DNA of 64,000 nt from Metaphire vulgaris (GCA_018105865.1 CM030841.1:6988729-7052728), one strand, 5' to 3'. Counted from the stretch's first letter, positions 1 to 11,415 are shown. A program made the numbers and translations. Notes: generated by a model from the letters alone, not told the origin.

Positions 1-983
1 GCGCCAGGATAGGTCTCATACCAGTAACTTCTAATTCTCAATTTCTGGAAAATTCCAACAGCCACAAAGGACTAATAGGTAGATGTAAGTTGAAACTAGA
101 GAGATATCGCAGTAATTGTGCTGGCAAACTATTCAAAATTACCTGCAAATTGTCTATTTTGTTTAGTATTTAGTTTAAAAATTAGATTTCTCCAACAACC
201 ACACCTAGGCCTACATCATTTTTTAGAGGCATTAAAGCTGCATCAACTGCAAAAGGGATAACTAGACGTAAGGCAGCTGACTGTAACAAGTTATTAACAA
301 TATCTAATTGCACTGTTTCACAGTCTTGAATGGATTGTAATTTGTTGATGGAGGTCTTTGAAAGGCTATAGTGGAGGGAGTTGCAGTAGTCTAATTTTGA
401 ATGTAAACTTCATGTGAGTCTATTGGTTTATTATAAGTTACTTATATATTTCACATGAAGTTTACATTCTGCATCATTACTGATTCATTAGAATGACTGT
501 ACGTAAAAGTGACAATAATAATAAAATTTTATGAATGCCTGATAATAATGAACTTGAATTGAGTACCGGTATAAGCCTATATGAAGTTAAAAAATTGCAC
601 TGTAGTAAAACCAGTAATTTACTTGCACAGGCATTTAGGGGCTTATCGAATTAATATGCTACTCTAACGTAATACCAAAACTCAGGTGGGAATTTCCTCC
701 CCCCCCTAAGTTTTCTAGGAAGCATTTGCTTCCTTTCCCCCCTTGTGTGGGCGCCCCTGAAAGCAACATGGATGAGAGTTTAACAATCTCATTCATGATA
801 CGGTCTACCCTCGTAGCGAGGATGGCTGAAGACAAGACGAGACGAGACAAGACCTCAGATTAATGGCTTATAAATATTGCCTTATTCCACCTACGGTGCT
901 GATTGCCTATACTGAAGTTAAGCGACTGATCCCAACGCTCGAGTATGGGAACTAGGCTACCTTTACCTTTAATTGTATGAAAT
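1..983. other. Gene-free stretch
   Basis: No gene recognised. It holds a 19-bp inverted repeat at 399-469 and C/G-homopolymer-rich, probably repeat-derived DNA at about 690-850. Confidence 0.5.
399..469. repeat. 19-bp perfect inverted repeat, 33-base loop
   Basis: Arms 399-417 (GAATGTAAACTTCATGTGA) and 451-469 are exact reverse complements. Confidence 0.85.
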
Positions 984-1493
984 CAGGGCTGGAAAATTAA
1001 GCCTCGGTTTTTAAAAAATGAACCAGGCCCGTCGGAACGAATTCTTTTGGCAGAGGTGCATTTCGTTGGCCATTTGGTAAATTTATATCCTTTTAGCTGT
1101 TCCTCCTTTAAGTTTACTCCTCATGAATCCGATGCAAGGGGGTGAAGTGCAGCCATATAGTTTTTGCCTTCCGGAGGTGCAGTACGTGCGCCCCCTAAGT
1201 TTTTTCCATGGGGTGCAGCTGCACCCTCTGCACCCCCATACAGGCCCGACGGGCCTGAATGAAGTGTAGGCTTTTAGATTTTTAGGTGCTTAGATTTTAA
1301 TGTTTGGCATGTCAACGCCCATAAACCCTTCTCTATGTTCTTGCGGTTCTTGCCACGTGTAAAAACTTTAGGCATTAATGATGAATTTTTCATTTTTCTA
1401 TTTACACAGGGAAAACGTTAAAACTTAGAATTTTGACTTTTTCGAGTTTTAACTGGTTTTAAAGCCTAATTTTTAAGGAACATTTCAGCCCTG
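984..1493. mobile_element. hAT-like element with a nested second element
   Basis: It starts CAGGGCTGGAAAATT and ends CATTTCAGCCCTG, with imperfect flanking TATGA duplications. Inside, about 1024-1257, a second unit opens CAGGCCCGTCGG and closes CCGACGGGCCTG, with AATGAA on both sides. No coding frame. Confidence 0.6.
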
Positions 1494-1761
1494 TATGAGA
1501 AGTAGGCCTAATGGCCCTGAAACAAACACCGCTTGATATATGATCCTGAAAATCCTGTAATTTGCTTAGCTGCAGCGGCAACAATAGTGTTATCGATTCT
1601 ATGTTGAGTTTGTTGACAACCACGGATTTCTATTTATAACTGGATAGCGCTTGGCCTATAGCCGCCGCACGCAGCAGTGAGGTCAGCGCGCCAGCCAGAG
1701 CGGCCATATTGTTACTCGTATTCATCAGCTGACACTGCTATACTAGGAAGGTGGCGAGGCC

Positions 1762-1975
1762 AGTGGCGGCTCCACAGCAGCAGTGGCTCCACCGAGGGTG
1801 GGTGGGGATAAGGGAGAAGGGGTCCGTGCCCCTATTGAGTGCCTGCCCCCAGTTGGGACCTATACTTAATGCTACATACATTAAACAACAAATGGTTGGC
1901 CCCCATGATTGAAGTTGCCACCCCAACGGCCCCCTACTTGCCAAATCCTAGAGCCACCACTGCTCCACAGGGGCC
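1762..1975. mobile_element. Older degenerate hAT-type MITE in P-like copy 1
   Basis: CAGTGGCGGCTCC opens and AGAGCCACCACTG closes an inverted relative of the 12140-12328 MITE. It is also present in P-like copy 2 (about 38874-39057), so it was in their common source. Confidence 0.6.
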
Positions 1976-2000
1976 CGTGCCCCTATTGAGTGTCTGGCCC

Positions 2001-2184
2001 CAGTGGGGGCTCTAGGATTTGGCAAGTGGGGGCCGTTGAGGGCAACTTTAATCATGGGGGCCAACCATTTGTTGTTTAATGTATGTAGCATTAAGTATAG
2101 GGTCCCAACTGGGGGGCCACTGGGGGCCAGGCTCTCAATAGGGGGGCACGGGCCCCCCTGGCCTCCCCGGTGGAGCCGCCACTG
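2001..2184. mobile_element. hAT-type MITE nested in P-like copy 1
   Basis: About 184 bp, starting AGTGGGGGCTCTAGG and ending GAGCCGCCACTG, flanked by CTGGCCCC on both sides (1994-2001, 2185-2192). P-like copy 2 has the unoccupied site (ctggcccctgttggg, near 39098). It is the same family as 12140-12328. Confidence 0.85.
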
Positions 2185-2542
2185 CTGGCCCCCCTGTTGG
2201 GACCCTATACTTAATACTGCATACATAACAACAAATGGTTGGCTACCATGATTAGAAGTTGCCACCCCAACGCCCCCCCCCCACTTGCCAAATCCTGGAA
2301 CCGTCACTGGGCGAGGCTGGACTGATATTCTAGGGTCGTTCCTGGCACTATATTCAATTCATTTGTCAATAATTGTATCACTCATTTACATTCATTTTCT
2401 TTCACACTGCTCTTTTATCTAGAAGGCCTGAGGCGTCTTTCATTGATGAATAGCATGCAGTTGGATGTTAAGCCTTTTTACCCCATCAGACAAACATCTC
2501 TCGACAAATGGACCACAGTGTGCAGTATGCCTAAGCCTAGAT

Positions 2543-2660
2543 GCAGGGTTATTTCTAGGATTGTGAATTTGGGGGTGTTGGGAAAATCTGGGGCGGGTGG
2601 TTATTTTTAGGATTGTAGGATTGTGAATTTGGGGTTGTCGGGAAAATCTGGAGGTGTCGG
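2543..2660. repeat. Short tandem duplication inside the P-like element
   Basis: A roughly 60-bp unit (ggttatttctaggattgtga ... gggaaaatctgg) occurs twice. The same pair is in copy 2 (about 39440-39550). Confidence 0.75.
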
Positions 2661-3345
2661 AATTTGGAAGTCTCTGCCCAGTGTTTAATCTAGACTCCTG
2701 GATTCCGGGGGGAACTGAAAAAGCCAGGGGGAAATGACAAAAGCCTTCATTCTTCTCTTTTGACTCGATTGTCGTTTAGAGAAGTATTTTCATCCTGTGC
2801 TAAATCTATCTCTGTCCTGATATATGTTGGCCTTTTCAGACAGAGACTAACACTTCTAAAACAAACATCATTACAATATATTTCCAAAAATCCTTTATTA
2901 TAATATAAAAACCAAACTTAAATATTGTTTCTTTAGCCAAACAAGAAACATTGTAACATTATTTTCCATAGCAAATGTTTTAGTCTGTGACCGAAAAACT
3001 AACTGTTTTAAAATTTCACAGCCCCAAGAGTTTAACTGACACATAATTGATTGTTGATAACTGAAAGCAAAAACTAATGGTACAATTATGAAGACACCCA
3101 AAGAAGGATCATCTGTCAGGACCTAATGATTAGCAATTCTTACTAATTAAAATCTTTTATGTATACATAACAAGATTACAAAGCCATTGGAGTTTTAGAT
3201 AAATACAGTAACTGAAAACTACTGACTTATATAAACTCAGCAACACATGGTCTCCAAGTGCAAATGCAAATGCATTGACAAAGGATCTAACTATAAGAAT
3301 GACCAAAGATTTTAACAGAAATGGTCGATTTCTTCCTAAACTGGT

Positions 3346-4739
3346 TCAAAATTTCAAATTCAGTCGCTTCTGAACAACTGTTGCCTGGTGAATTATGGCA
3401 TCCATTTTTCTTTTCATAGCCTTCAGACTGTCTTTGGTCACATAGGCATGGTCAGCTTCGGCTGTCGATGTAGAATGAACAGGTGATGACAAATTAACGT
3501 CAGCACAGGTTCCCGGGATGTCGATGACATCAACATCGTCAATCAATTGAAGTCTCGGCTTTGGCAGCTTTCGTGACTTGGTGACCTATAAGCAAAAGCA
3601 CAACAATATGCAATCATAATAATCATCATCGTTTCAATCTAGAGACGTCTTAAAGGACTCCAGACCCTAGACGTCCACATCGTCCATGTATGCACGGGTC
3701 GGATGGGTCCCATATAAACAATCACCCCAACCCAGAGACGTGTCAAAAATACACCAAAAATCGCCTACTGTAATGTAGAATTCAACAAATAATTTACAGC
3801 AGAGCTATCCCAGACATCCACAATATTTTCATTGAAACACTACATAATGTTGTCATCCCCAACTTCACACAGTGTTACCAATCGCATGACATGTGGCACA
3901 GTTCATTAACATATTTTACTTAAATTCAGACTAAATATTTCACATGACCCAACCCATTTCAATTACGTACAGACCGTAGCAGCCCCAATTATGACCGGCC
4001 CCTGGCTTATCTAGTAATTCAAATTTTACATATTCTCAACATAATAGTCAGACATTGATTGGTTTTAATTTACTGTACAATTTGTGAACATGCTGAACAT
4101 GGTCCGGTCTGCAGCCTTTGGGTCTTGTATCCATCCCCTTTTTGGTCCTAAAGTTCACCAACAGCTTATTTCTCACAAACTTTGTTAGAAGTATTCCACT
4201 AGGCTAGATACAATGTGCTACTTGGCTTCATCTAATCCTAAATGCAATGAAAATGAACGTGAAAAATGTATGTAACCCTACGGCTGAGAGGACCATACAA
4301 AATGCTAGTTGAGAACAAAGAAGATACAGTACATTGCTAAATAACGAGATCAAACATATAAGCTGACCTTAACAAGATGCTGAGCACTATAGCTCTATAG
4401 AAGCAGATCTGACCACTAGACGTCTACCGGGTATATCTCCGCTGATCTGACCCTCCCTCTCCCGGCCGCTGATCTGATCACTAAGCGTCTATATCAAATT
4501 GAGATCAGCGGATCATCTTAGCTCAGCGGATCAGCTCAGATCAACGGATTATTATTACCCGCCACTTCGGTGCTAATTTTGAAAGCGCTATAGAAATTAA
4601 CGAGATTTCACATTACATTTCGTCACATTAAATTTCAGAGTGAATAGACAGACATAGAAACCTTTACTTACGCGTGAAATGATTGCTTTGCTCCTTTAAA
4701 TTGTTGTTTCGAACAGTTAATCGCCGCACAACTCGGCAT
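3346..4739 (-). pseudogene. THAP-domain gene remnant inside P-like copy 1
   Basis: Exon 4739-4672 (-) encodes MPSCAAINCSKQQ...KQSFH, the C-x4-C start of a THAP C2CH zinc finger, ending at a CGC/gtaagt donor in phase 2. Exon 3585-3346 (-), after an acceptor ttatag, encodes KLPKPRLQLIDDVDVIDIPG, then DHAYVTKDSLKAMKRKMDAI and a stop, like the coiled coil after the THAP domain in THAP proteins. The middle of the THAP domain (distal Cys-His, the AVPTIF-type end) was not found between 3600 and 4670. By family, THAP domains of P-type transposases recognise the element ends. Confidence 0.7.
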
Positions 4740-4932
4740 CTTCCACGATTGACTATGATTAGTTCACAACACTACGAGCTACAAGATGGTGGCTAGTTGA
4801 CCTCAGGCTGTAAGCTAGTATCCTACATCCAGGTCTATAAATAGAAATCCGTGTTGACAACTTGACATAAAAACTTGCCACTGCCAAGCTTTCTATCATT
4901 GCTTTCTAGTTTCTACCAATATATCTGCATCT

Positions 4933-5081
4933 GTTCATGCTACTAGTCATTTGATCAATTGATTGCGATTAAAATTTGTCTCACACTATAGACTATATAG
5001 ACACTATATACAGTAGTCTTTTCTATAGTGTGAGACAAATTTTAATCGCAATCAATTGATCAAATGACTAGTAGCATGAAC
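4933..5081. repeat. Perfect 60-bp inverted repeat (fold-back element)
   Basis: Arms 4933-4992 and 5022-5081 are reverse complements over all 60 bases, with a 29-base spacer. The left arm starts GTTCATGCTACTAGTC. It lies 72 bp from the target duplication of P-like copy 1. No target duplication of its own was found. Confidence 0.92.
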
Positions 5082-5084
5082 GGT

Positions 5085-5200
5085 AAAACAGACTGGAAGG
5101 GGTTCAGATGGCGTCCCACGGTTTTACCCGTCATGTCTGCACTGGGATGATCTGTCTACCCGAGTTCGATTCCCATGCGTCGGGGGTTTCGTTTTATGTT
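5085..5200 (+). mobile_element. tRNA-derived SINE-like sequence
   Basis: GAGTTCGATTCCC near 5163 resembles a Pol III B box, after ATGATCTGTCTACCC. No clean cloverleaf could be folded, so this is a SINE or tRNA relic rather than a tRNA gene. Confidence 0.4.
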
Positions 5201-5586
5201 ATTGATATTACATTACAAAACATGTTGGAATCCACAGGTTAACAAATACTGGTAGATCATAGATGCAAAAAAACTTTCAACAGAAGCCAATAAGGCTGCC
5301 TTCACAGACAAGCATCTCTTCCAGAGTGTCACGTCCTCCCACATCAGTTTCTGTAATTCTGGCCATTTGGTAAATTGATATGCTTTTAAGTAAAGTAAAG
5401 TAAAATCTCGTGAATTTCTATAGCGCCTTGGGAAGCAGCACAACAGTAGCTGCTTATTCTTAGGCGCCCAGCCTCTCTTAACCTTTTAAAAGGGGAATTA
5501 AATTTTTAAAGTCATCCCGCGTCGGGGGAATTAATTTTTGGAAAAGGCGTTCGTATGAAAACGTGAACATATATGTTATAAACTGA

Positions 5587-6250
5587 CTATATTTCAGGCT
5601 ATATAGAAGCTAGAAAGATGCGGTTTGCACCGTTGTTGAGCATTTTTATTGCTCTTTCTATCCATCCGTGCCAAAAGAAAAAAGTTGGGGGTAGGGACCA
5701 CTCTACACCCCAAAATCGGACCCCTCCCCAACATTTTGTTTAAATTTTGATCGAAGGTCAATAGCAAAACGTCTTCAGCGGTAAACCCCCAAATGTGAGT
5801 GATAGAGTTCTAGAGGAGTGTAATTGGAACAGAATGGTGCAAAAATTTTGAAGATCGGACCATATTTGGGGTAATTATGGAGTTTCATACCCAAGTACCA
5901 ATTGCTTGCTGAAATGACAATTACGCGAACGGATTTTCAATGTGAAAAACCGAACAACTCGGTATATTTCAGGCTATATAGAAGCTAGAAAGATGCGGTT
6001 TGCACCATTGTTGAGCATTTTTATTGGGCTTTCGAACCATCCGTGCAAAAAAAAATTTTGGGGGTAGGGTCCACTCTACACCCCAAAATCGGACCATCTC
6101 CGACAAAAATTTTTCAAAGCTCAATAAAAAAATTTTTTCAGCGGTGACCCCTCAACTGTGAGCGGGAAAGTTGTTGGGAGGTGTAATTGGAACAGAATAG
6201 TGCAAACATTTTGAAGATCGGACCATATTCGGCATAGTTATGGCCATTCT
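5587..6250. repeat. Two-copy tandem repeat, period about 375 bp
   Basis: tatatttcaggctatataga and the following text recur near 5587 and 5962, each followed by an accactctacaccccaaaatcgg or ccactctaca-type block and gatcggaccatatt. The copies have diverged. No coding potential. Confidence 0.8.
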
Positions 6251-6778
6251 AGCCTCCGGCTGAATATTTTTCCTATACATTTTCCAGCCTTGGTCAGTCT
6301 ACAGTCAATATCCCTTGCATATATAGTCAGTATTATCGAAAACGGTGCTGCCGCCTATTGAATGGATGTGAGCTAACTCGGTTGCCGCGTTGGAATTTTG
6401 AAAATCGTGCAGGTCCGCAGTACACAGTCGCTTATATAGCGCGCCGTTTATAGACGGCTAATCCCGTATCGTGATGGTTTTCCGCCGCCGTCTTTAAACG
6501 GCTAACCCGAGCAAAAGGTTAAAATAGCTATGGGGAATGCCGGTATATTATCAGCCAGGCAATAGTCAACATCCCCCATGTCATTCAGCTGTGATTCAGA
6601 ACACAATGCGAGCTGCCCGATTTTGTGACCAACGAGACTAGTCTTGAAATGTTCGCTACCAGACTAAAGACGCACTTGTTTAGCATCTCATTTAAGTGCA
6701 ATGTGTAAAGCGCTCTTGATCTTGGCCTGCTGTGACTATAGCGCTATATAAATTGGCTTATTAACTAACTAACTAACT
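6251..6778. other. Gene-free stretch with a CR1/L2-like 3' tail
   Basis: At 6700-6778 aaagcgctcttgatc ... tatagcgctatataaattgg followed by actaactaact is a typical 3' end of CR1/L2-like LINEs. The rest has no recognisable gene; the block cgtttatagacggctaatccc / tctttaaacggctaacccg at 6440-6510 is weakly repeated. Confidence 0.5.
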
Positions 6779-7954
6779 ATAATGAGATGTTCAGCAGACA
6801 ACTTCAAGATACTGGAATTAACATCAGTGGATATATGATCAACAACCTGCGATACACTGATGATGTCATTCTGATTACAACTTTGCCAAATTCATTGCAG
6901 GAACTGATAGACAAAGTGAATTTTGCATCAAGGGAACTTGACCTTGAAATTAGCATTAAAAAACAAAGGTAATGTTAACTGAAGACAAAAGGATCAAAAT
7001 CAATGTCACATGTCATGGACATCCTCTTGAGCAAGTGGAAACCTTCCGTTATCTTGGTTCATTAATTACAAAGGACAAAGACTGCAGCTCTGAAATAAGG
7101 CTTGGCATGGGGCTTTCAACCATAAAGACATGACCATTCTCATATGGAAGGATCAGTCACTCAGTTTGCAGATAAAGAGGCACCTTATGGAAGCACTGGT
7201 CTGGCCCATTTCAACGTAGGGAACTGAAGCTTGGACAGTGAAGAAGGCAGACCAGGAAAGAATCACTGCTTTTGAGATGACAGCTTTCAGAAGAATGATA
7301 TCCATCAGCTGGAAAGAACATAGAACAAAAGCCTCAATTATAGAATAACTTGGGGGAAATAGGCATCTATACTCAGTTATTCAACTTTGGAAACTGAAAT
7401 ACTTTGGTCACATAGTACGAGCAGACAATCTATATACAACGATATTGCATGGCAGACTAAAGGCAGGAAAAGAGAGGCATGGGCGTCCACAGAAATTTTT
7501 CCAGGGGGTACAAAACAATGTCTTGTGAATAAAAAAAATTCTAGCATGTGCAAAACAGGGTCATATGATGAAAGAAACAAAAAGTACTGTACAAGACTCA
7601 AGATCTATTAGACTAATTATAAATACTTAGTGCTACAAGAAAGTTCATCGGATTCTTATATAAATTCATATTTTAACTTACTTACCATAGGTTCTTTAAA
7701 ATAATTTTACTTTTTTGATAGCTTCACTAAATTTTCCAGGGAGTGCAATTGCACCCCCTTGAGCCCTCCTCTGGACACCCATGAAGAGAGACCGGCCTCG
7801 TAGATGATGGACAGATGATATTGTGAAATGGACAAAACAACCAATTATCAATTGCATCAGAACTGCAAAAGACAGAGTCATGTGGAGTACCTTGTTGTCA
7901 ACCTGCATAACATCCGACCCTCAGCAACGAGGATGGACAACCATACATACATAA
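6779..7954 (+). mobile_element. Decayed non-LTR retrotransposon (RTE/BovB-type), interrupted
   Basis: The RT palm is recognisable as YTDDVILITTLPNSLQELID (Tyr-Thr-Asp-Asp core). Downstream come FRYLGSLIT-like text, EAWTVKKADQERITAFEM, FGHIVRADNL and, after a gap, RRWTDDIVKWTKQPII, the usual order at the C-terminus of these LINEs. Frameshifts and stops occur throughout. About 300 bp at roughly 7478-7785 interrupt the RGRP/RRRW junction, with imperfect inverted ends (GGGCGTCCAC / CTGGACACCC) and AAGAGAGGC / AAGAGAGAC flanks, so a DNA element landed in the LINE. Confidence 0.75.
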
Positions 7955-8830
7955 GGCAAAGATGATTAGAAGCAATCTTGAATAGGAAGAGTTTCTTGAA
8001 CAGAACCAAGGAAATCTTTTCCTTGAGACTGAAGGGTTTGCTGGACTGTCATGCTGGTGCTAGTTGCTAATGATGAAAGTGCCAATCTTTCCTCTTCCAG
8101 AGCTGTGTTCGATAATTTCTCTGCATATGAAGTCATTTACCTGCAGTAATTGGAGAATGCTTGTAGAAAATAACTACTGCACTCAATGGGCCTATCATAG
8201 TCAGCCTGGCTGTAGATCCAATGGGCTTATTTAGGTCATATGATAATCATGGCAACAATTTGCCAGTGTCACCAGCTGCTGGTAACGTTTGCAAAGACTA
8301 AATGAAGATACTTTGAGCAATATGTCACATAAAAACAATACTAGCATTCTTTATGTAACTCTTGACTGACATTTGTAACTTGTCTATGATTTTACTACAG
8401 TTTTTCACTGAAGTGACATGCCAGTAACAACACAGAATCACTTAGTATGACATAAATAAATCAGAATTTGTTAAATTCATAAGATAAAGTATTCAGGATT
8501 GTGTATACAGTAACCAATAAAATTTTGTCTGCCTTATAGTAGAAGTAGAAGAGACACTATAAAAATTGTATTGCATTACAAAGTTACATGAAGAGACTAA
8601 TATTTATATTATATTTTTAGACATTGCTTATATAATCATAATGATGATTATGACTACATTATCAAGTGTGTTATTTATTTATTTTGTTAAAAGTGTTGTA
8701 TTTTCTGAAGAGCCATATTTCTGAAGCTTCAAGGTTTTTCCTCAAGACTTTAGAAATTGTTCAAGTTCAGCTCCATATAGCTTGGTTGGCCAAACATAGA
8801 ATTCCATAACCTTTATCCTTGTTTTATAGT
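7955..8830. other. Gene-free AT-rich stretch
   Basis: Nothing recognised. Confidence 0.4.
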
Positions 8831-8910
8831 TTAACCCCTTAACTGGGGACCCCGGATATATCCGTCCATTTTACATTGAGTTACAGTTAAATACACGGTT
8901 AAGGGGTTAA
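8831..8910. mobile_element. 80-bp piggyBac-like mini-MITE (TTAA ends)
   Basis: Bounded by TTAACCCCTTAAC and GTTAAGGGGTTAA. The core is CGGATATATCCG followed by TTTTACATTGAGTTAC. The reverse-orientation sister is at 14565-14644. Confidence 0.75.
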
Positions 8911-9704
8911 AATAGGCATACACTGTATATGTTTTAGTGTTTCATATCAGATTTGGTTAATTATCTACATGTTCTGCAGGAAAGATGCTGAAACTATGGT
9001 GGATTTTATAATAACCATCCAACTGTCCAGTGATTTCTTGGCTCTGAGGCATTCCTGATAATGATTTCATTCCTCGTTAATGCAGTCCTGAGTATAGTCT
9101 CTTTTTATGCTTTGTGATTCATAGATTGTTTATTATTAACCTTTTGAGCACGTGACTTGTTTGTGAAAAATGTGATTAAAGTTATGGCATTTTTAATGTA
9201 TAAATATAATACATGTACCGGTAATCATATTTGTGTAATTTTAAAATCTCATTACATCTATTATTGTTTTAAAGTTTCAAGGCATCTATCTATAAAACAG
9301 TTATAATAAAAGGCGAATAACAGTTTGGAAAAGACTAAATGAGCATAATATACTGTAGGCCTAATTATGCCCAATCTGATATGATCCTGCAAATTGTCAT
9401 GACTATTGTATTGATGCTTTTGAAATGCTGCTGTTTTATTGAATAAAGACACTGTTATCATCACATTCATATGTTTAGAATTCATGAAACATTTTCAAAA
9501 TAAGAGTCTAAGACTCCAACTTTTGTCACTTAAATATAATTTGGTAAGGTAAAAAATAAATATTTTGCGAGGGTAGCCACATATCCAAGACACCTCGATA
9601 CAAATATGGACCTATTGAAGAAAAATTGATAACTTCAATGACTGCAGTTTTGAAAGTCACTAAAAATAATTATCTCGTGGTTTCTCTTGACCTTTTCCGT
9701 AGCC
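8911..9704. other. Gene-free stretch
   Basis: Nothing recognised. Confidence 0.4.
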
Positions 9705-9715
9705 TATGTTGTAGT

Positions 9716-11102
9716 CTTACTTACTTAGACTTAGTTCCTCCTGTTCCCTCTGGAACATTGGGCGACGAGTCTTCTCCAACCTGTACGATCATTGGCAACT
9801 TCTCTTGCTTTGTTTATCTCTAGCCCCATATCTTTCATGTCTTCAGCAAAAAAGTGTCTTGCCATGTTATCCTCGGTCTTCCTCTGCCTCTTCTCCCATT
9901 CTCTGGTCTCCAGTTCATTGTTTGTTGGGTCTTGACGGTGGCATTCGTAAGATGTGCCCGATGTATTGCGTCTGCGCTCGTCTACTATACAATGTAGCGG
10001 GTCCATGCCAGTTAGTTGCATCACTACCTCATTTGATCTTTCCAAGTCACTCCTAAGATCTGACGGAGACATTCGGTGAAAAACGTCTAATCTCCGTTGA
10101 GTTTTCTTCGTCCTCTTCCACGTTTCACTTGCATACAGAGCAGTCGTGGAGAGTATAGACGCAGCTTGGTACTCTTGCTGATAGAGCTGCACCTCCATAT
10201 TTTGTTGAGACGTCGTAAATACTGCTGACGCCTTCCCAATTCTTACATTTACATCAGGGTCAACATCACCATTGTTGGAAAGATTGCTGCCAAGATATAT
10301 GAACGGCGACGCGTTCAATTTGGTTTCCATCGACAGTGAGTGGTGTTACTTGTGAGTCTCCATGCACTACCATCTCTTTTCGTTTTTTCACAGCTGATTT
10401 TTAGCCCAACTTTTGCTCCGTTTTCATAAAGCGCATCTGTCATTTCTTGTAGGATATCCTGTCTTTCACTTATCAAGGTAATGTCATCGGCAAAGTCCAG
10501 GTCTGCCAGCCTGTGTTGGCCCCATTTTACGCCAAAGTTTGGACCATCTATCGTCTTCTTCATGATGAAGTCCATAACAATAAGAAACAGGAAAGGTGAA
10601 AGGATGCATCCTTGCCTCACGCCAGTCAGAATGTCAAACATCTTTGTGTGACCATTTCTTGTTCTTTGCAACATGTAGAGTTTCTGTATAAAATATTCTG
10701 AAATATTTATCTGGGATGCCATAAATCTTTAGTATTTTCCATATAGCGTATCTCGATGTATGCTATCAAAAGCCTTCTTGAAGTCTATGTAATTGACCTA
10801 GGGGCTTCTTCCAGTTCTGGCATTGTTCAATGATGTTCCTTAGTGTTAGGATGTGACTGCAGGATCTTTGCGGAATCCAGCTTGTTCCTCACGAAGTGTC
10901 TGTTCTATCACTTTTCTTTAGTCTGTGCAACAGCACACTACAGAATACTTTGCCAGGTACTGACAGCAGTGTCACTCCACGCCAGTTGTTGCAGTCGCTC
11001 AGGTTTCCTTTCTTTGGTAATGGAACAATGACTCCCTGCCTCCACTCCGTCGGAACGTCCTCCGTTTTCCAAATGAGATTGCATAGCTGGAGGGTTGAGT
11101 TG
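9716..11102 (-). mobile_element. 5'-truncated non-LTR retrotransposon (RTE/BovB-type) with target duplication
   Basis: On the - strand the order is GVTLLS-like RT text (about 11000), GFR-type text, FDSIHRDTL-like text (about 10750), GVRQGCILSPFLFLIVMDF and DLDFADDITLISERQ (catalytic FADD), then YLGSNLSNNGDVDPDVNVRI and a C-terminal SDLERS...GWRRLV end. The 3' tail is a TAAG-type repeat (aagtctaagtaagtaag). The 11-bp target duplication TATGTTGTAGT flanks it (9705-9715, 11103-11113). Frameshifts near 10320 and 10740-10800 make it inactive. Confidence 0.85.
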
Positions 11103-11113
11103 TATGTTGTAGT

Positions 11114-11415
11114 ACCATTTTATTAATTATGAAATAATTTGTTAACAAATGCAAGCACAACTATAGCATATGCGAAAATGGTTATCTTACATACTATTGT
11201 AAGTTAGAAGTTCAAATGGTCGTCTTTTTATGGTGTGATACGATTACGGTTAGGAATGACATAGGCCTAATGGCCTAAGTTACCACAGTTGTTAATTAAA
11301 TTTGACTACAAAAGTACCTTTTCCGTATCCAATGTTGTACTACCATCTTATTAATTATGAAATAATTTCTTAACTAACACAAGAACAAATACAGCATATG
11401 CGAAAATTGTAGCTT
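11114..11415. repeat. Duplicated unit containing the LINE empty site
   Basis: accattttattaattatgaa after the LINE recurs as accatcttattaattatgaa at 11341. The second copy keeps the uninterrupted junction ccttttccgta..aatgttgtactaccat (11318-11345). The unit is about 90 bp. Confidence 0.75.

Larger units (their letters stand above)
1621..4853 (-). mobile_element. P-like DNA transposon, copy 1 (non-autonomous, carries THAP gene remnants)
   Basis: Perfect 18-bp terminal inverted repeats, CACGGATTTCTATTTATA at 1621 and its reverse complement ending at 4853, are flanked by the 8-bp target duplication TTGACAAC (1613-1620, 4854-4861). Inside on the - strand are the start of a THAP-domain gene and a second exon with a THAP-type coiled coil. 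No transposase core was seen. The THAP domain plus 8-bp duplication suggests a relative of the P-element/THAP9 group; hAT is the alternative from the duplication length alone. Around 4390-4560 several GATCAGCGG/CCGCTGATC motifs form a candidate subterminal transposase-binding array. Confidence 0.88.

Noticed and set aside
1948..2307. Pair of overlapping Gly/Pro/Trp-rich frames on both strands
   Set aside because: They fall in nested hAT MITEs and recur wherever the MITE occurs (12107-12380, 38790-39022).
5140..5195. tRNA gene
   Set aside because: A B-box-like motif is present but no complete cloverleaf or anticodon arm could be folded.
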